Source: Candidatus Lernaella stagnicola
GTDB taxonomy: Bacteria; Lernaellota; Lernaellaia; Lernaellales; Lernaellaceae
Direction: 5' to 3'
Assembly (NCBI GenBank): GCA_030765525.1
Contig: JAVCCK010000027.1
Coordinates: forward strand, 248,001-312,000
Length of the DNA stretch: 64,000 nt
Part shown: positions 25,822-33,132 of the stretch, one piece after another
Position numbering within the stretch: position 1 is the first letter of the stretch
Layout of the letters: each line of letters starts with the position of its first letter
Position numbers and translations under genes: made by a program
Notes under the pieces: generated by a model
What the model was told of the DNA's origin: nothing
Database searches by the model: none
The model's input: only the letters and a program-made list of their open reading frames with translations

Positions 25822-26663
25822 CGCTCACCTCCGACTTTCTCCATCACCGCTTCCCATATTCCGCGAACCGTTTCCCCGACCTCGGGAATGGCCACGGAGG
25901 GCACTTCGCCGCGAGCATAGGCGACCGCGATGCGCCGGTCGTCGTTGATCTCGCCAAGCAAATCGATGCCTTCCTTGCGACAATAATCGTGCACGCGTTC
26001 GTCGCCGATGCCCACGCGGTTGATCACCACGCCGAAAGGCAGACGCAAACGGCGAACCAAGGTCACGGCGAGTTTCAGATCATGCAAACCGAAGGGCGTG
26101 GGCTCGGTCACCAAGATGCAGAAATCGCTGTCGCGCGTGGCCGCCACCACCGAACACGACGTACCCGGCGGCGCGTCGACGATAACCGTCTCATCGGCCG
26201 CCGTGGCGGCGCGCACCGCGTCGATCAAGGGCGGGCTCATTGCTTCGCCGACGTTCAGGCGGCCGCCCACGAAACGCACGTCACCGGCGTGGCCGAACAG
26301 CAATTCTCCCACGGGGCGCTTCTCTTCGTAGATGGCGTGTTCGGGACAAGCCAACAGACAACCGCCGCATCCCTTGCACAATTCGTCAAACACGATGACC
26401 GACTTGGGCAGCACGGCGATGGCGTTGAAGCGGCAACGATCGCGACAAATGCCGCAGTACGTGCACACTTGCTCGTCCACCCGAACGACCGGCACCCGCA
26501 GAGGCCGCGTCTCGCTTACTTCCGGATGCAAAAACAAATGACCGTTCGGGGCCTCGACGTCGGCGTCGGCGAAGGTGACCCCGCCCCCCAGCAAAGCGGC
26601 CAGCCCGGTGGCGAGCGTCGTCTTGCCGGTGCCGCCCTTGCCGGAGGCGATGGTGACAATCAT
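25818..26663 (-). CDS. MinD-superfamily P-loop ATPase with inserted 2[4Fe-4S] ferredoxin domain (copy A)
   Basis: 281 residues, paralogous to the overlapping downstream gene. Walker A ASGKGGTGKTTLA, ferredoxin insert with CTYCGICRDRC and CKGCGGCLLAC, switch region DAPPGTSC. Compared with copy B the segment after the Walker motif is shorter (LLGGGVTFADADVEAPN). Predicted cytosolic, ATP- and Fe-S-binding. Third gene of the DUF134 operon, 21 bp after the DUF5320 gene. Confidence 0.88.
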   Translation of the reverse strand: MIVTIASGKGGTGKTTLATGLAALLGGGVTFADADVEAPNGHLFLHPEVSETRPLRVPVVRVDEQVCTYCGICRDRCRFNAIAVLPKSVIVFDELCKGCGGCLLACPEHAIYEEKRPVGELLFGHAGDVRFVGGRLNVGEAMSPPLIDAVRAATAADETVIVDAPPGTSCSVVAATRDSDFCILVTEPTPFGLHDLKLAVTLVRRLRLPFGVVINRVGIGDERVHDYCRKEGIDLLGEINDDRRIAVAYARGEVPSVAIPEVGETVRGIWEAVMEKVGGER

Positions 26664-26684
26664 GAAGACCTCGAACGAATTCGG

Positions 26685-26990
26685 TTATTCGGCACCTTGC
26701 GCATCAAGCTCGGAGAGCCGTGCTCTCACATCGGCTAAACTTCTCTCGAGCGCTTCACGTTCCTGACGCAGCCAAGCAGCTTCGTCTATGGCCGGTGTCG
26801 GCTCAGCGGGAACGACGCCGTAAGGTACGCTCCTCGCCGCACCGCGACCCATTCCGCGACCCATTCCGCGACCGAAACCGCGACCCTGGCCACCGCTGAA
26901 TGAACGTGTATCGCCACCTCGGCAGTTACCTAATCCGCGTCCGGTCATCGGACCATACGCTTGTGGTCCAGTACCGTCAAAGCCGGGCAT
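26685..26990 (-). CDS. DUF5320 family small protein
   Basis: 101 residues. The N-terminus MPGFDGTGPQAYGPMTGRG and the following GNCRGG are the signature of DUF5320, small proteins that accompany NifX/MinD/DUF134 clusters. A Gly/Arg/Met-rich middle (GRGFGRGMGRGMGRG) leads to a C-terminal coiled coil (about 68-98, LRQEREALERSLADVRARLSEL) likely to mediate oligomerisation. Function is unknown. Strong AAGGAGG ribosome-binding site; second gene of the operon. Confidence 0.82.
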   Translation of the reverse strand: MPGFDGTGPQAYGPMTGRGLGNCRGGDTRSFSGGQGRGFGRGMGRGMGRGAARSVPYGVVPAEPTPAIDEAAWLRQEREALERSLADVRARLSELDAQGAE

Positions 26991-27031
26991 ATCCTACCTC
27001 CTTAGTCGGTTTTATTCCTGTTTTTCAGCCT

Positions 27032-27505
27032 TTAGCGATCGCCACCTTGTCCGCGATCGCCACCTTGTCCGCGACCGCCGCCTTGTCCGCGACCGCCGCC
27101 TTGTCCGCGACCACCGCCTTGTCCGCGACCGCCGCCCTGTCCGCGACCGCCGCCTTGACCGGCGCCCTGCCCGCGAAATTGTTGCGTCGGTTCCGGAAAC
27201 GCTTGCGGATCCGCCTCATCCATCGGTTCAATTGGAAACACGAATATCGCTCCTTCCACCAGGCTTTGTACGAGCTTGCGCCTGGCGTCTTTCACGGTGC
27301 GTTGAATGCTGCCGCGACTAACGCCCATGCGCTCGCCGGCCTCTTCCTGGGTCAGGCCCTCGACATCGCAGAGACGCAGCGCCTCCAACTCATCGGGCGT
27401 AAAGCGAACGATCGGCAAACCACCGGCCGGTACGCCCATCGGTTTGTAGACGCGCTCGCCGCTCAGCCAGCGACATCGGCGATGCTTGCGGGGACGTGGG
27501 CTCAT
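27032..27505 (-). CDS. DUF134 family HTH regulator with GGGRGQ-repeat tail
   Basis: 157 residues. Residues 1-105 are a DUF134 DNA-binding protein: basic N-terminus RPRKHRRC, then a sigma-70-region-4-like helix-turn-helix with EALRLCDVEGLTQEEAGERM and VSRGSIQRTV. The tail (about 113-157) is a series of GGGRGQ hexapeptides, encoded by seven 18-bp units, ending GGDRGQGGDR. First gene of the Fe-S/NifX operon and the obvious candidate for its regulator; a palindrome in its own promoter would suit autoregulation. ATG 27503-27505 follows GGAGG. Confidence 0.85.
   Translation of the reverse strand: MSPRPRKHRRCRWLSGERVYKPMGVPAGGLPIVRFTPDELEALRLCDVEGLTQEEAGERMGVSRGSIQRTVKDARRKLVQSLVEGAIFVFPIEPMDEADPQAFPEPTQQFRGQGAGQGGGRGQGGGRGQGGGRGQGGGRGQGGGRGQGGDRGQGGDR
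27035..27160 (-). repeat. Seven tandem 18-bp units encoding GGGRGQ
   Basis: Units start at 27035, 27053, 27071, 27089, 27107, 27125 and 27143; unit sequence GCGACCGCCGCCTTGTCC with one or two substitutions. The array ends 1 bp before the stop codon of the DUF134 gene. Confidence 0.95.
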
Positions 27506-27523
27506 CTCTTACCTCCGGCCCTT

Positions 27524-27551
27524 ATTGTGCATATGCACATTATTAAGTCAA
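27524..27551 (-). promoter_or_regulatory. Promoter and palindromic candidate operator of the DUF134 operon
   Basis: On the minus strand TTGACT (27546-27551) and CACAAT (27524-27529) are separated by 16 bp. A perfect 14-bp palindrome TGTGCATATGCACA (27526-27539) fills the spacer end and overlaps the -10, where a bound dimer would block RNA polymerase. The ATG of the regulator is 18 bp further on. Confidence 0.6.
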
Positions 27552-27671
27552 GAAGTAATACTCCGTGCTTATTGCGACATGGCGTGGTTCAGCACTCCAC
27601 TTGCCGCTTTTCGTTTGCCTTTTTTTTGAAATCGCTAAGCGAGGAGCGTAGTAGCGCCCTCACGCTAGGGT

Positions 27672-27708
27672 AAAAACGGGACACGCAACAAGTACATGTC
27701 CCCGTTTT
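27672..27708 (-). terminator. Rho-independent terminator after the Cys-rich lipoprotein gene
   Basis: On the minus strand AAAACGGGGACA (27697-27708) pairs with TGTCCCGTTTTT (27672-27683) with one bulged or mismatched G and a 13-nt loop, giving a T-rich 3' arm. It lies 11 bp after the stop of the lipoprotein gene. Confidence 0.6.
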
Positions 27709-27718
27709 CCCAATCTCC

Positions 27719-28168
27719 TTAGGGGCAGGCGTTGGCGGTCGCTTCGTAGACCATCCAGCAGGCGTCGATTTCGCCTTGCAACGCGGTTGGGTCGGTGCCG
27801 AGGCAGTCGGTGACGTTGACCTGCAGGCAGCCGAAGAACTCGCACTGGGCGTTTTTCACGCATGGGTTGGTGCTGTCCCAATATTGGTCGAATAGTGTCA
27901 TGTACGTATTGCAGAAATCTTGCGCAAAGGTGGCTTGATCCGCGCCCCAGCAGGAGTTGTACCAGTCGAGGCATTCCTGGTTGGTGTCGCACGAGTTGTA
28001 CGAATTGTCGTCATCGTCGGCGGCGGCATCGTCGTCATCGACCGCGTCGTCATCACAATTGCAGTCGCACTCCTCACCATCGCATCCGTCGTCGCAGGCG
28101 GATAAAACCAATCCCGCGGCAAAAAGAACAAGTGTCAGAAGAAGTAACGTGGTTTTGTGCCAAGTCAT
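27719..28168 (-). CDS. Cys-rich, Asp-rich lipoprotein (149 aa)
   Basis: Signal peptide with lipobox VLSAC, then CDDGCDGEECDCNCDDD and an Asp/Ala tract to about residue 55. The compact C-terminal domain (56-149) has eight Cys, for example SCDTNQECLDWYNSC and NPCVKNAQCEFFGCLQ, probably forming disulfides in the periplasm or at the surface. The spacing resembles helical Cys-rich repeats of secreted myxobacterial-type proteins, but I cannot assign a function. Single-gene unit with its own terminator; a 501-bp repeat-bearing gap lies upstream. Confidence 0.75.
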   Translation of the reverse strand: MTWHKTTLLLLTLVLFAAGLVLSACDDGCDGEECDCNCDDDAVDDDDAAADDDDNSYNSCDTNQECLDWYNSCWGADQATFAQDFCNTYMTLFDQYWDSTNPCVKNAQCEFFGCLQVNVTDCLGTDPTALQGEIDACWMVYEATANACP

Positions 28169-28669
28169 TGTTGTGCCTTTCTCGGTTTCTCATCGGCGAA
28201 TTTCCTGGAAGACCCATCCGGAAAAAGTCGCGGCTTTTCTCTGATTCCCGCATCGTTGTATCGGGATACGAGTTTTATGTTGACCCCGCATCCATGTGGG
28301 GCGGCGGCACACAATGCCGGAAGGCGGCCGTTGGCGCAACCGGGGTTGGGTTGGACGATGGACCGCGCGCCGTCGCGGTGACAACGATGTCGGACTGCAC
28401 AGCCTCCCCGCCGATGGCGGTGAGACTATGGCACCCCGGCGTTTTCAGTACCGGACCTTGCCTGGATCGCGACTGAAGTCGCTCCTACGTTTTTTGTGCG
28501 AGGCTCGCAAAGGCGGCGAAGACGCCGGTCGCGGTGACAACGACGTCGCAGGATGCACCCGGTTTTGGGTCCAGGCACCGCCTGGGGCTCGCAAAGGCGG
28601 CGAAGACGCCGGTCGCGGTGACAACGACGTCGCAGGATGCACGCGGTTTTAGCACCGGACCTTGTCCGG
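28169..28669. other. 501-bp intergenic region with degenerate repeats
   Basis: No credible gene. It contains two exact 57-bp copies (28502-28558, 28586-28642), a diverged third partial copy around 28371-28401, an ATCGCGACTGAAGTCGCTCC motif near 28469 with a self-complementary GCGACT-AAGTCGC core, and two ACCGGACCTTG-type hairpin pieces (28453, 28654). The whole looks like a nest of extragenic repeat elements. The hairpin at 28654-28670 abuts the stop of the FadL gene. Confidence 0.6.
28502..28642. repeat. 57-bp exact direct repeat, two copies 84 bp apart
   Basis: Copies at 28502-28558 and 28586-28642 are identical, beginning GGCTCGCAAAGGCGGCGAAG and ending GCAGGATGCAC. Both are followed by a CGGTTTT-like segment, so the duplicated unit may be about 84 bp with diverged ends. 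Confidence 0.9.
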
Positions 28670-30145
28670 TTAGAACAGGAACGAGAAGGTCAACTGTGTG
28701 TTGTGCGACCCTTGGGTGAATGTGGCGCTGTTGTATTCGTCGGCCAGCATGTGGCTGCTGGGCGCTTCGGAGGTGTTGGGCACGCCGTATTCGTAGGCCG
28801 CGTTGGCCTCAAAGATACCGTAACGATAGCCGATGCCGCCGGTTACGTGGTGCTCCAGCAGACCGGGAAAAACCGGCAGGGCGCGGTCTTCGGGCACCGG
28901 GTTGTTGCTGTAGTTGTACCCGACGCGCAGCGACAGCGGTGTGATGACGTCGTACTGCAGGCCCGCAGCGGCGACCAATTGATCGCTCCACTTGGTTTCC
29001 AGCGGCAGTTTCTTTTGGTCGCTGCCCAGGATGAATGCCGCGTTGCGGTTGTTGGCGCGTTTCACGATGACCTTCACTTTATCCATCGTCTTGGACCAGT
29101 TGATCCACTTCGCGTCCAGCCCGATAAGCAGCGACGCAGTCGGGCGAATCGCCACGCCGAGTCCCGCCTGGCGGGGCCGGTTGAGTTCGACTCGGGAATC
29201 GTAGTTCGACTCGAGGTCGGGATCTTCGATGCCCCAGAACACGAACTGCGTCCGCGCCGCCTCGGCGGCCTGCTCGGGCGAAATGCCCTGCGTGGTGTAA
29301 TAGTCGGCCAGGCGCTGCTGAGCGTCATCGAATTGAGGTTTGAAATCGACGCGGGCGTGGCCGCGGTATTCCATATTGATTTGCATCTGGTACATCAAGC
29401 CGACGTGCACGATCTCGTGCGGCATCCACAAGGCGCCGACGCGGGCGCCCACGCCGTAGGCCGAAGCTTCCTGCATCTTGAGTTTGAAGGTGACTTCGTC
29501 GTACTCGAGCCCGTGCTCTTCGTACGGGTCGCTTAAGATTTCGCCGAACTCGCGGTTGCTGGACGGGTTGGCGTCGCCGTGGAGCCATTCGGTCGGCCGC
29601 GTGTAGGGCATTTCGTAATTCATGCGCGCCAGCAGTAACTGTGGCGAGAGGGAAACCGCGATCGTCGGGTGCGGCGCCCAGGCTACGGCGCCGGCGAACT
29701 TGAGCGTTTCGATGCGTGAGAAGTAATGGAGATCGCTTCCCAGCAGCGCGTGGTCCATTTTGAAATTGGACGCGCCGGAGCCCCCGTCGGCCGAAACGCC
29801 GAAACCGACCGCGATGAAATCGGCGGGTTTGAAGCCGTAGGCAATATGCGGGGACGGGAGATAATCGGCTTGTCCGTCCACGTCATTCAAGTTGTTTTCG
29901 AAATGCTGCTGCGGAATGAGCAAGCCACTGCCGAAGTCAATGCGGTGGCCGGTGAGTTGAATCAACCCGGCGGGGTTGCTCCAAATCGCCATGGCGTCGG
30001 TGGCGATAGCCAGGTCCGCGCCGCCCATGCCGGCGCTGCGTGCTCCGACGGCTGTTTGTTCCAGGCCGTTGGCGGCCCAGGCAACACTGCCTGCACTAAG
30101 GAAGAACACAACGAAGACTACAAACAACAGAGAGTGGCGTTTCAT
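28670..30145 (-). CDS. Outer-membrane OmpP1/FadL-family transporter
   Basis: 491 residues from ATG 30143-30145 (AAGGA upstream, clean signal peptide MKRHSLLFVVFVVFFLSAG). The mature N-terminus NGLEQTAVGARSAGMGGADLA and the downstream SNPAGLIQL are the FadL-family start: the N-terminal plug followed by a 14-stranded barrel. The chain ends in QLTFSFLF with the C-terminal aromatic expected of outer-membrane proteins. FadL proteins pass hydrophobic compounds such as fatty acids or aromatics. Monocistronic. Its leader has an inverted repeat (30160-30167 with 30219-30226) just upstream of the ribosome-binding site. Confidence 0.88.
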   Translation of the reverse strand: MKRHSLLFVVFVVFFLSAGSVAWAANGLEQTAVGARSAGMGGADLAIATDAMAIWSNPAGLIQLTGHRIDFGSGLLIPQQHFENNLNDVDGQADYLPSPHIAYGFKPADFIAVGFGVSADGGSGASNFKMDHALLGSDLHYFSRIETLKFAGAVAWAPHPTIAVSLSPQLLLARMNYEMPYTRPTEWLHGDANPSSNREFGEILSDPYEEHGLEYDEVTFKLKMQEASAYGVGARVGALWMPHEIVHVGLMYQMQINMEYRGHARVDFKPQFDDAQQRLADYYTTQGISPEQAAEAARTQFVFWGIEDPDLESNYDSRVELNRPRQAGLGVAIRPTASLLIGLDAKWINWSKTMDKVKVIVKRANNRNAAFILGSDQKKLPLETKWSDQLVAAAGLQYDVITPLSLRVGYNYSNNPVPEDRALPVFPGLLEHHVTGGIGYRYGIFEANAAYEYGVPNTSEAPSSHMLADEYNSATFTQGSHNTQLTFSFLF

Positions 30146-30374
30146 CAAACATCCTTTCCAAACGACGACTGCCGAGTGTTCAACCAATGGCGGAGTCTGC
30201 CGGAAATCGCCGGGAAAACGTCGTTTGTTTATAAATGATTATGAAAACTGAATGCAAGTTCAAAATCGACGTCGTGTTTCGGCCCATTCTTCTCCCGGCA
30301 CCTTTGCCGCGCTCGTTGCCAGCGGTACTAAGTTATGCTAAACGGAATCGGCGGACAATCAAAGGAGTGCATAA

Positions 30375-30506
30375 ATGCTGGAAACGTGGCGAAAGTGGAT
30401 CCCGGACGCGATGTTGGCGCTATTGTTCGCTTACGTCGTGTTTTTGGGCTTCGCCACCTTGGATGAACTGATGGGATGGCAGATCGTCACTCCGTATTTC
30501 AAGTAG
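30375..30506 (+). CDS. Small single-span membrane protein (43 aa) upstream of tatA
   Basis: ATG 30375 follows AAAGGAG by 7 bp. The 43 residues have a short charged N-terminus (MLETWRKWIPD), one membrane span (AMLALLFAYVVFLGFATL) and an end GWQIVTPYFK. Its stop is 9 bp before the ATG of tatA, so the two are in one transcript. The good ribosome-binding site, the amphipathic composition and the tight spacing support a real gene. Function is unknown; a Tat-associated membrane peptide is speculation. Confidence 0.6.
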   Translation: MLETWRKWIPDAMLALLFAYVVFLGFATLDELMGWQIVTPYFK

Positions 30507-30515
30507 GAGAGACTC

Positions 30516-30773
30516 ATGTTTTTCGGCGGACTCGGCCCCTGGGAGTTGATCATTATCCTGGTGATCGTCTTGATCATCTTTGGTGTCGGCAAGCTTCCGG
30601 AAGTAGGCCGCGGGCTCGGAAAAGGTATCCGCGAGTTCAAGGAAGCGACCAAAGACGGCATCCTGACCGACGGCGACAAGCCTGAAGACGAGAAGAAAGA
30701 AACCCCGGCCGAAGTCAAGGTCGAGGCCAAAGTCGAGGCCAAAGTCGAGACCAAAGAAGAACCAAAAGAATAA
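30516..30773 (+). CDS. tatA: Sec-independent translocase TatA/TatE-type subunit
   Basis: 85 residues: short N-terminus [10 protein letters not shown], one membrane span ([15 protein letters not shown]), the hinge [17 protein letters not shown], amphipathic helix, then a repetitive acidic/basic tail with three VEAK-like units. This is the pore-forming TatA of the twin-arginine export system, which moves folded proteins across the inner membrane. The FG hinge and conserved Leu-Pro are present. TatC and TatB are not in the window. The tail's [12 protein letters not shown] repeat comes from tandem 12-bp DNA units (about 30708-30757). Confidence 0.93.
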   Translation: MFFGGLGPWELIIILVIVLIIFGVGKLPEVGRGLGKGIREFKEATKDGILTDGDKPEDEKKETPAEVKVEAKVEAKVETKEEPKE

Positions 30774-30798
30774 ACGCGTTCTCGCGTGTTCGTTGCGG

Positions 30799-30830
30799 CG
30801 GCGGCCCCTCGGGTCGCCGTTTGCCGTTTA
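30799..30830 (+). terminator. Probable rho-independent terminator after tatA
   Basis: GGCGGCCC (30800-30807) pairs with GGGTCGCC (30811-30818), one G-U pair, 3-nt loop, followed by GTTTGCCGTTT. The T tract is interrupted. Confidence 0.5.
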
Positions 30831-30951
30831 ATCGCATGCTGACGTTGCGGCAGGCAAAAGTAGGAAAGTCGTCGAACGCACATCGGCCCTCGTCGTTGCA
30901 CTTGTTATTCAGTACATCGGTAACCAAACGAACCGAACTTGAGTTCCGCGA

Positions 30952-32430
30952 TTAGACGCGGCCGAGCGCCTCGTTCCACAACCGGAGGTGCTCGTCGATT
31001 TTCTCCGCCGGCATCTGCGGCGTGAAACGGCGATCTTCGCGCCACCGCTCGGTGACTTCGCTCTTGTCTTTCCAAACGCCGACGGCTAATCCGGCCAGTA
31101 GCGCCGAGCCCAGCGCGGTGGTTTCCACCATCGTCGGACGACTGATGTCGCAGCCCAGCACGTCGGCTTGGAATTGCATCAACAAGTTGTTCGCCGAAGC
31201 GCCGCCGTCCACCCGCAGCAGTTCGAGCTTGCTGCCCGCGTCGGCTTCCATCGCTTTGAGCACGTCGAAGTTTTGCAGCGCAATCGCTTCCAACGTGGCC
31301 CGCGCCAGGTGCGCCCGCGTCGTACCGCGCGTGATGCCCCAGATCACGCCCTTGGCTTCGGCGTTCCAGTGCGGCGCGCCCAATCCCACCAGCGCCGGAA
31401 CGAAGACCACGCCGCCGGTATCCTCGACTTGCGCGGCAAGCGTTTCGATATCCGAGCTGCGTTCGACGAGCTTCATGCCGTCGCGCAACCACTGCACGGC
31501 CGCCCCGCTGATGAAGCACGACCCTTCGAGCGCATACACCACATCGTCGCCAAGCTTCCAGCCGACCGTCGTCAGCAGGCGGTTGGTGCTGGGAACCGGC
31601 TGCGAGCCGGTGTTCCACAACATGAACGAGCCCGTGCCGTACGTGCACTTGACCATGCCCGGCTCAAAGCACGCCTGGCCGAACAGCGCGGCCTGCTGGT
31701 CGCCCGCCATCCCCGCCACCGGGATGCCGTCGGGCAGAAAGTCGAGGCCCTTGGTGACGCCGTACTGTTCGCTGTTGCTGCGAATGTCCGGCAGCACCGA
31801 GGCCGGCACTTCCAGAATATCGAGCAGTTCCTCGTCCCAGGCCAACTCGTGGATGTTCATCAACAACGTCCGGCTGCCGTTGGACACGTCGGTGACGTGC
31901 GCGTCGCCGCCGGTCAGCCTCCAGGTGAGGAAGGTATCGATGGTGCCGATGGCCGCGTCGCCTTTTTGCGCCGCGGCGGCGAATTCGTCGACGTTTTGCA
32001 GCAGCCACGCCACCTTGGTTCCCGAAAAATACGGGTCCAGCAGCAACCCGGTCGATTGCTGGAAAATGTCTTCCAGACCGCGCTCTTTCATGGCTCGGCA
32101 CATATCAGCGGTGCGCCGATCCTGCCACACGATTGCGTTGTGATAGGGCGCGCCGGTGTGGCGGTTCCACGCCACGACGGTTTCCCGCTGGTTGGCGATG
32201 CCGATGGCCGCGACGCGCTCGGGCCCCACCTGCGCCTTGGCCAGCACTTCGGTGATCGTGAGTCCCACGGTGGCCCAAATTTCCTCGGCGTCGTGTTCGA
32301 CCCAGCCCGGTTTGGGAAAGTGTTGTGGAAACTCCACGTAGCCCTTGCTCACGACTCGAAGTTCCGGATCGATGATCAAAACGGTCGTCCCGGTTGTTCC
32401 CTGATCGATGGCCAATACGAGATCACGCAT
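30952..32430 (-). CDS. glpK: Glycerol kinase
   Basis: 492 residues from ATG 32428-32430 with AAGGAG 8 bp upstream. FGGY-family kinase with the N-terminal phosphate-1 motif DQGTTGTT, the substrate segment NQRETVV and WQDRRTA, GTGSFMLWNTG, and the C-terminal ATP-binding block DGGASANNLLMQFQAD. Length and motifs are those of GlpK, converting glycerol to sn-glycerol 3-phosphate for lipid synthesis or catabolism. No glpF or glpD is adjacent. It diverges from the DUF3467 gene; a promoter with 17-bp spacer precedes it. Confidence 0.93.
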   Translation of the reverse strand: MRDLVLAIDQGTTGTTVLIIDPELRVVSKGYVEFPQHFPKPGWVEHDAEEIWATVGLTITEVLAKAQVGPERVAAIGIANQRETVVAWNRHTGAPYHNAIVWQDRRTADMCRAMKERGLEDIFQQSTGLLLDPYFSGTKVAWLLQNVDEFAAAAQKGDAAIGTIDTFLTWRLTGGDAHVTDVSNGSRTLLMNIHELAWDEELLDILEVPASVLPDIRSNSEQYGVTKGLDFLPDGIPVAGMAGDQQAALFGQACFEPGMVKCTYGTGSFMLWNTGSQPVPSTNRLLTTVGWKLGDDVVYALEGSCFISGAAVQWLRDGMKLVERSSDIETLAAQVEDTGGVVFVPALVGLGAPHWNAEAKGVIWGITRGTTRAHLARATLEAIALQNFDVLKAMEADAGSKLELLRVDGGASANNLLMQFQADVLGCDISRPTMVETTALGSALLAGLAVGVWKDKSEVTERWREDRRFTPQMPAEKIDEHLRLWNEALGRV

Positions 32431-32465
32431 GGGGTCGCTCCTTGTCCGGAAGTTGAACGCGACTC

Positions 32466-32494
32466 GTTGTATCACCCCCCGCCAAGGCCTTCAA
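32466..32494 (-). promoter_or_regulatory. Candidate sigma-70 promoter of glpK
   Basis: Minus strand TTGAAG (32489-32494), 17-bp spacer, TACAAC (32466-32471), about 36 bp before the ATG. Its -35 box is only 4 bp from that of the divergent promoter. Confidence 0.5.
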
Positions 32495-32498
32495 GCGG

Positions 32499-32527
32499 TT
32501 GACACTCGGCGTCCGGACGCGCATTCT
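32499..32527 (+). promoter_or_regulatory. Candidate sigma-70 promoter of the DUF3467 gene
   Basis: Consensus TTGACA (32499-32504), 17-bp spacer, CATTCT (32522-32527), 20 bp before ATG 32548. Strong -35, weak -10. Confidence 0.5.
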
Positions 32528-32547
32528 GACCGCCCAAGGAGGCCACG

Positions 32548-32862
32548 ATGAACGAAGCCAAACCGCCGAAAAAAGCGATTAAACTGGAAATCAAAGTCGA
32601 CGAAACCGTGGGTGCGGGCACCTATGCCAACCTGGCGATCGTCAATAGTTCCGATTCGGAATTTGTGATGGATTTCGCGTTCATCCAGCCCGGGCGACCC
32701 AAGGCGAAAGTCGCCACCCGCATTATCATATCGCCGAAAAACGCCAAACGTATGTTGATGCTGCTTAACAAGCAAATCCAAGTCTACGAGAAGCGTTTCG
32801 GCGAAATCGATGTTCGCAGTCTGCCGCCTATGCCGACGCCGGACCCGATCGACGTCAATTGA
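32548..32862 (+). CDS. DUF3467 family protein
   Basis: 104 residues, small soluble protein. The segments VDETVGAGTYANLAIVN, EFVMDFAFIQPG and IIISPKNAKRMLMLLNKQI follow the DUF3467 pattern (a short beta-rich domain with a conserved FxxDF-like core and a helical end). Function of the family is not established. AAGGAGG precedes ATG 32548. Monocistronic. Confidence 0.85.
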   Translation: MNEAKPPKKAIKLEIKVDETVGAGTYANLAIVNSSDSEFVMDFAFIQPGRPKAKVATRIIISPKNAKRMLMLLNKQIQVYEKRFGEIDVRSLPPMPTPDPIDVN

Positions 32863-33132
32863 GCGGCGATGAATCGCAGTGATGGCCGTCTCTTCATCCC
32901 GCAGTCGAATTTGGTGAAGACCGACGCAATCGCCCCTTGCCGGAAGGGGCAAGAAACGGTAAAAGGACCGAAAGCATTTGCCTGAAGAGGAGTGGGCGGG
33001 TGCTCGTCGCCGATTGGCCGCGGGCGAGGAGAAGACGTCACGTGGAGTCCCGGCGATCGGCTCGATAGGTTGTAATTGTTCTCGTTCGGTCCTGGTGGCA
33101 ACGGCTTCCGGAACCAATTGTAGGAGGGACTG

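Noticed and set aside
24576-26663. Nitrogen-fixation gene cluster
   Set aside because: NifX-like and MinD-type genes occur without nifHDK, nifB or nifEN; the set matches the DUF134-associated cluster instead.
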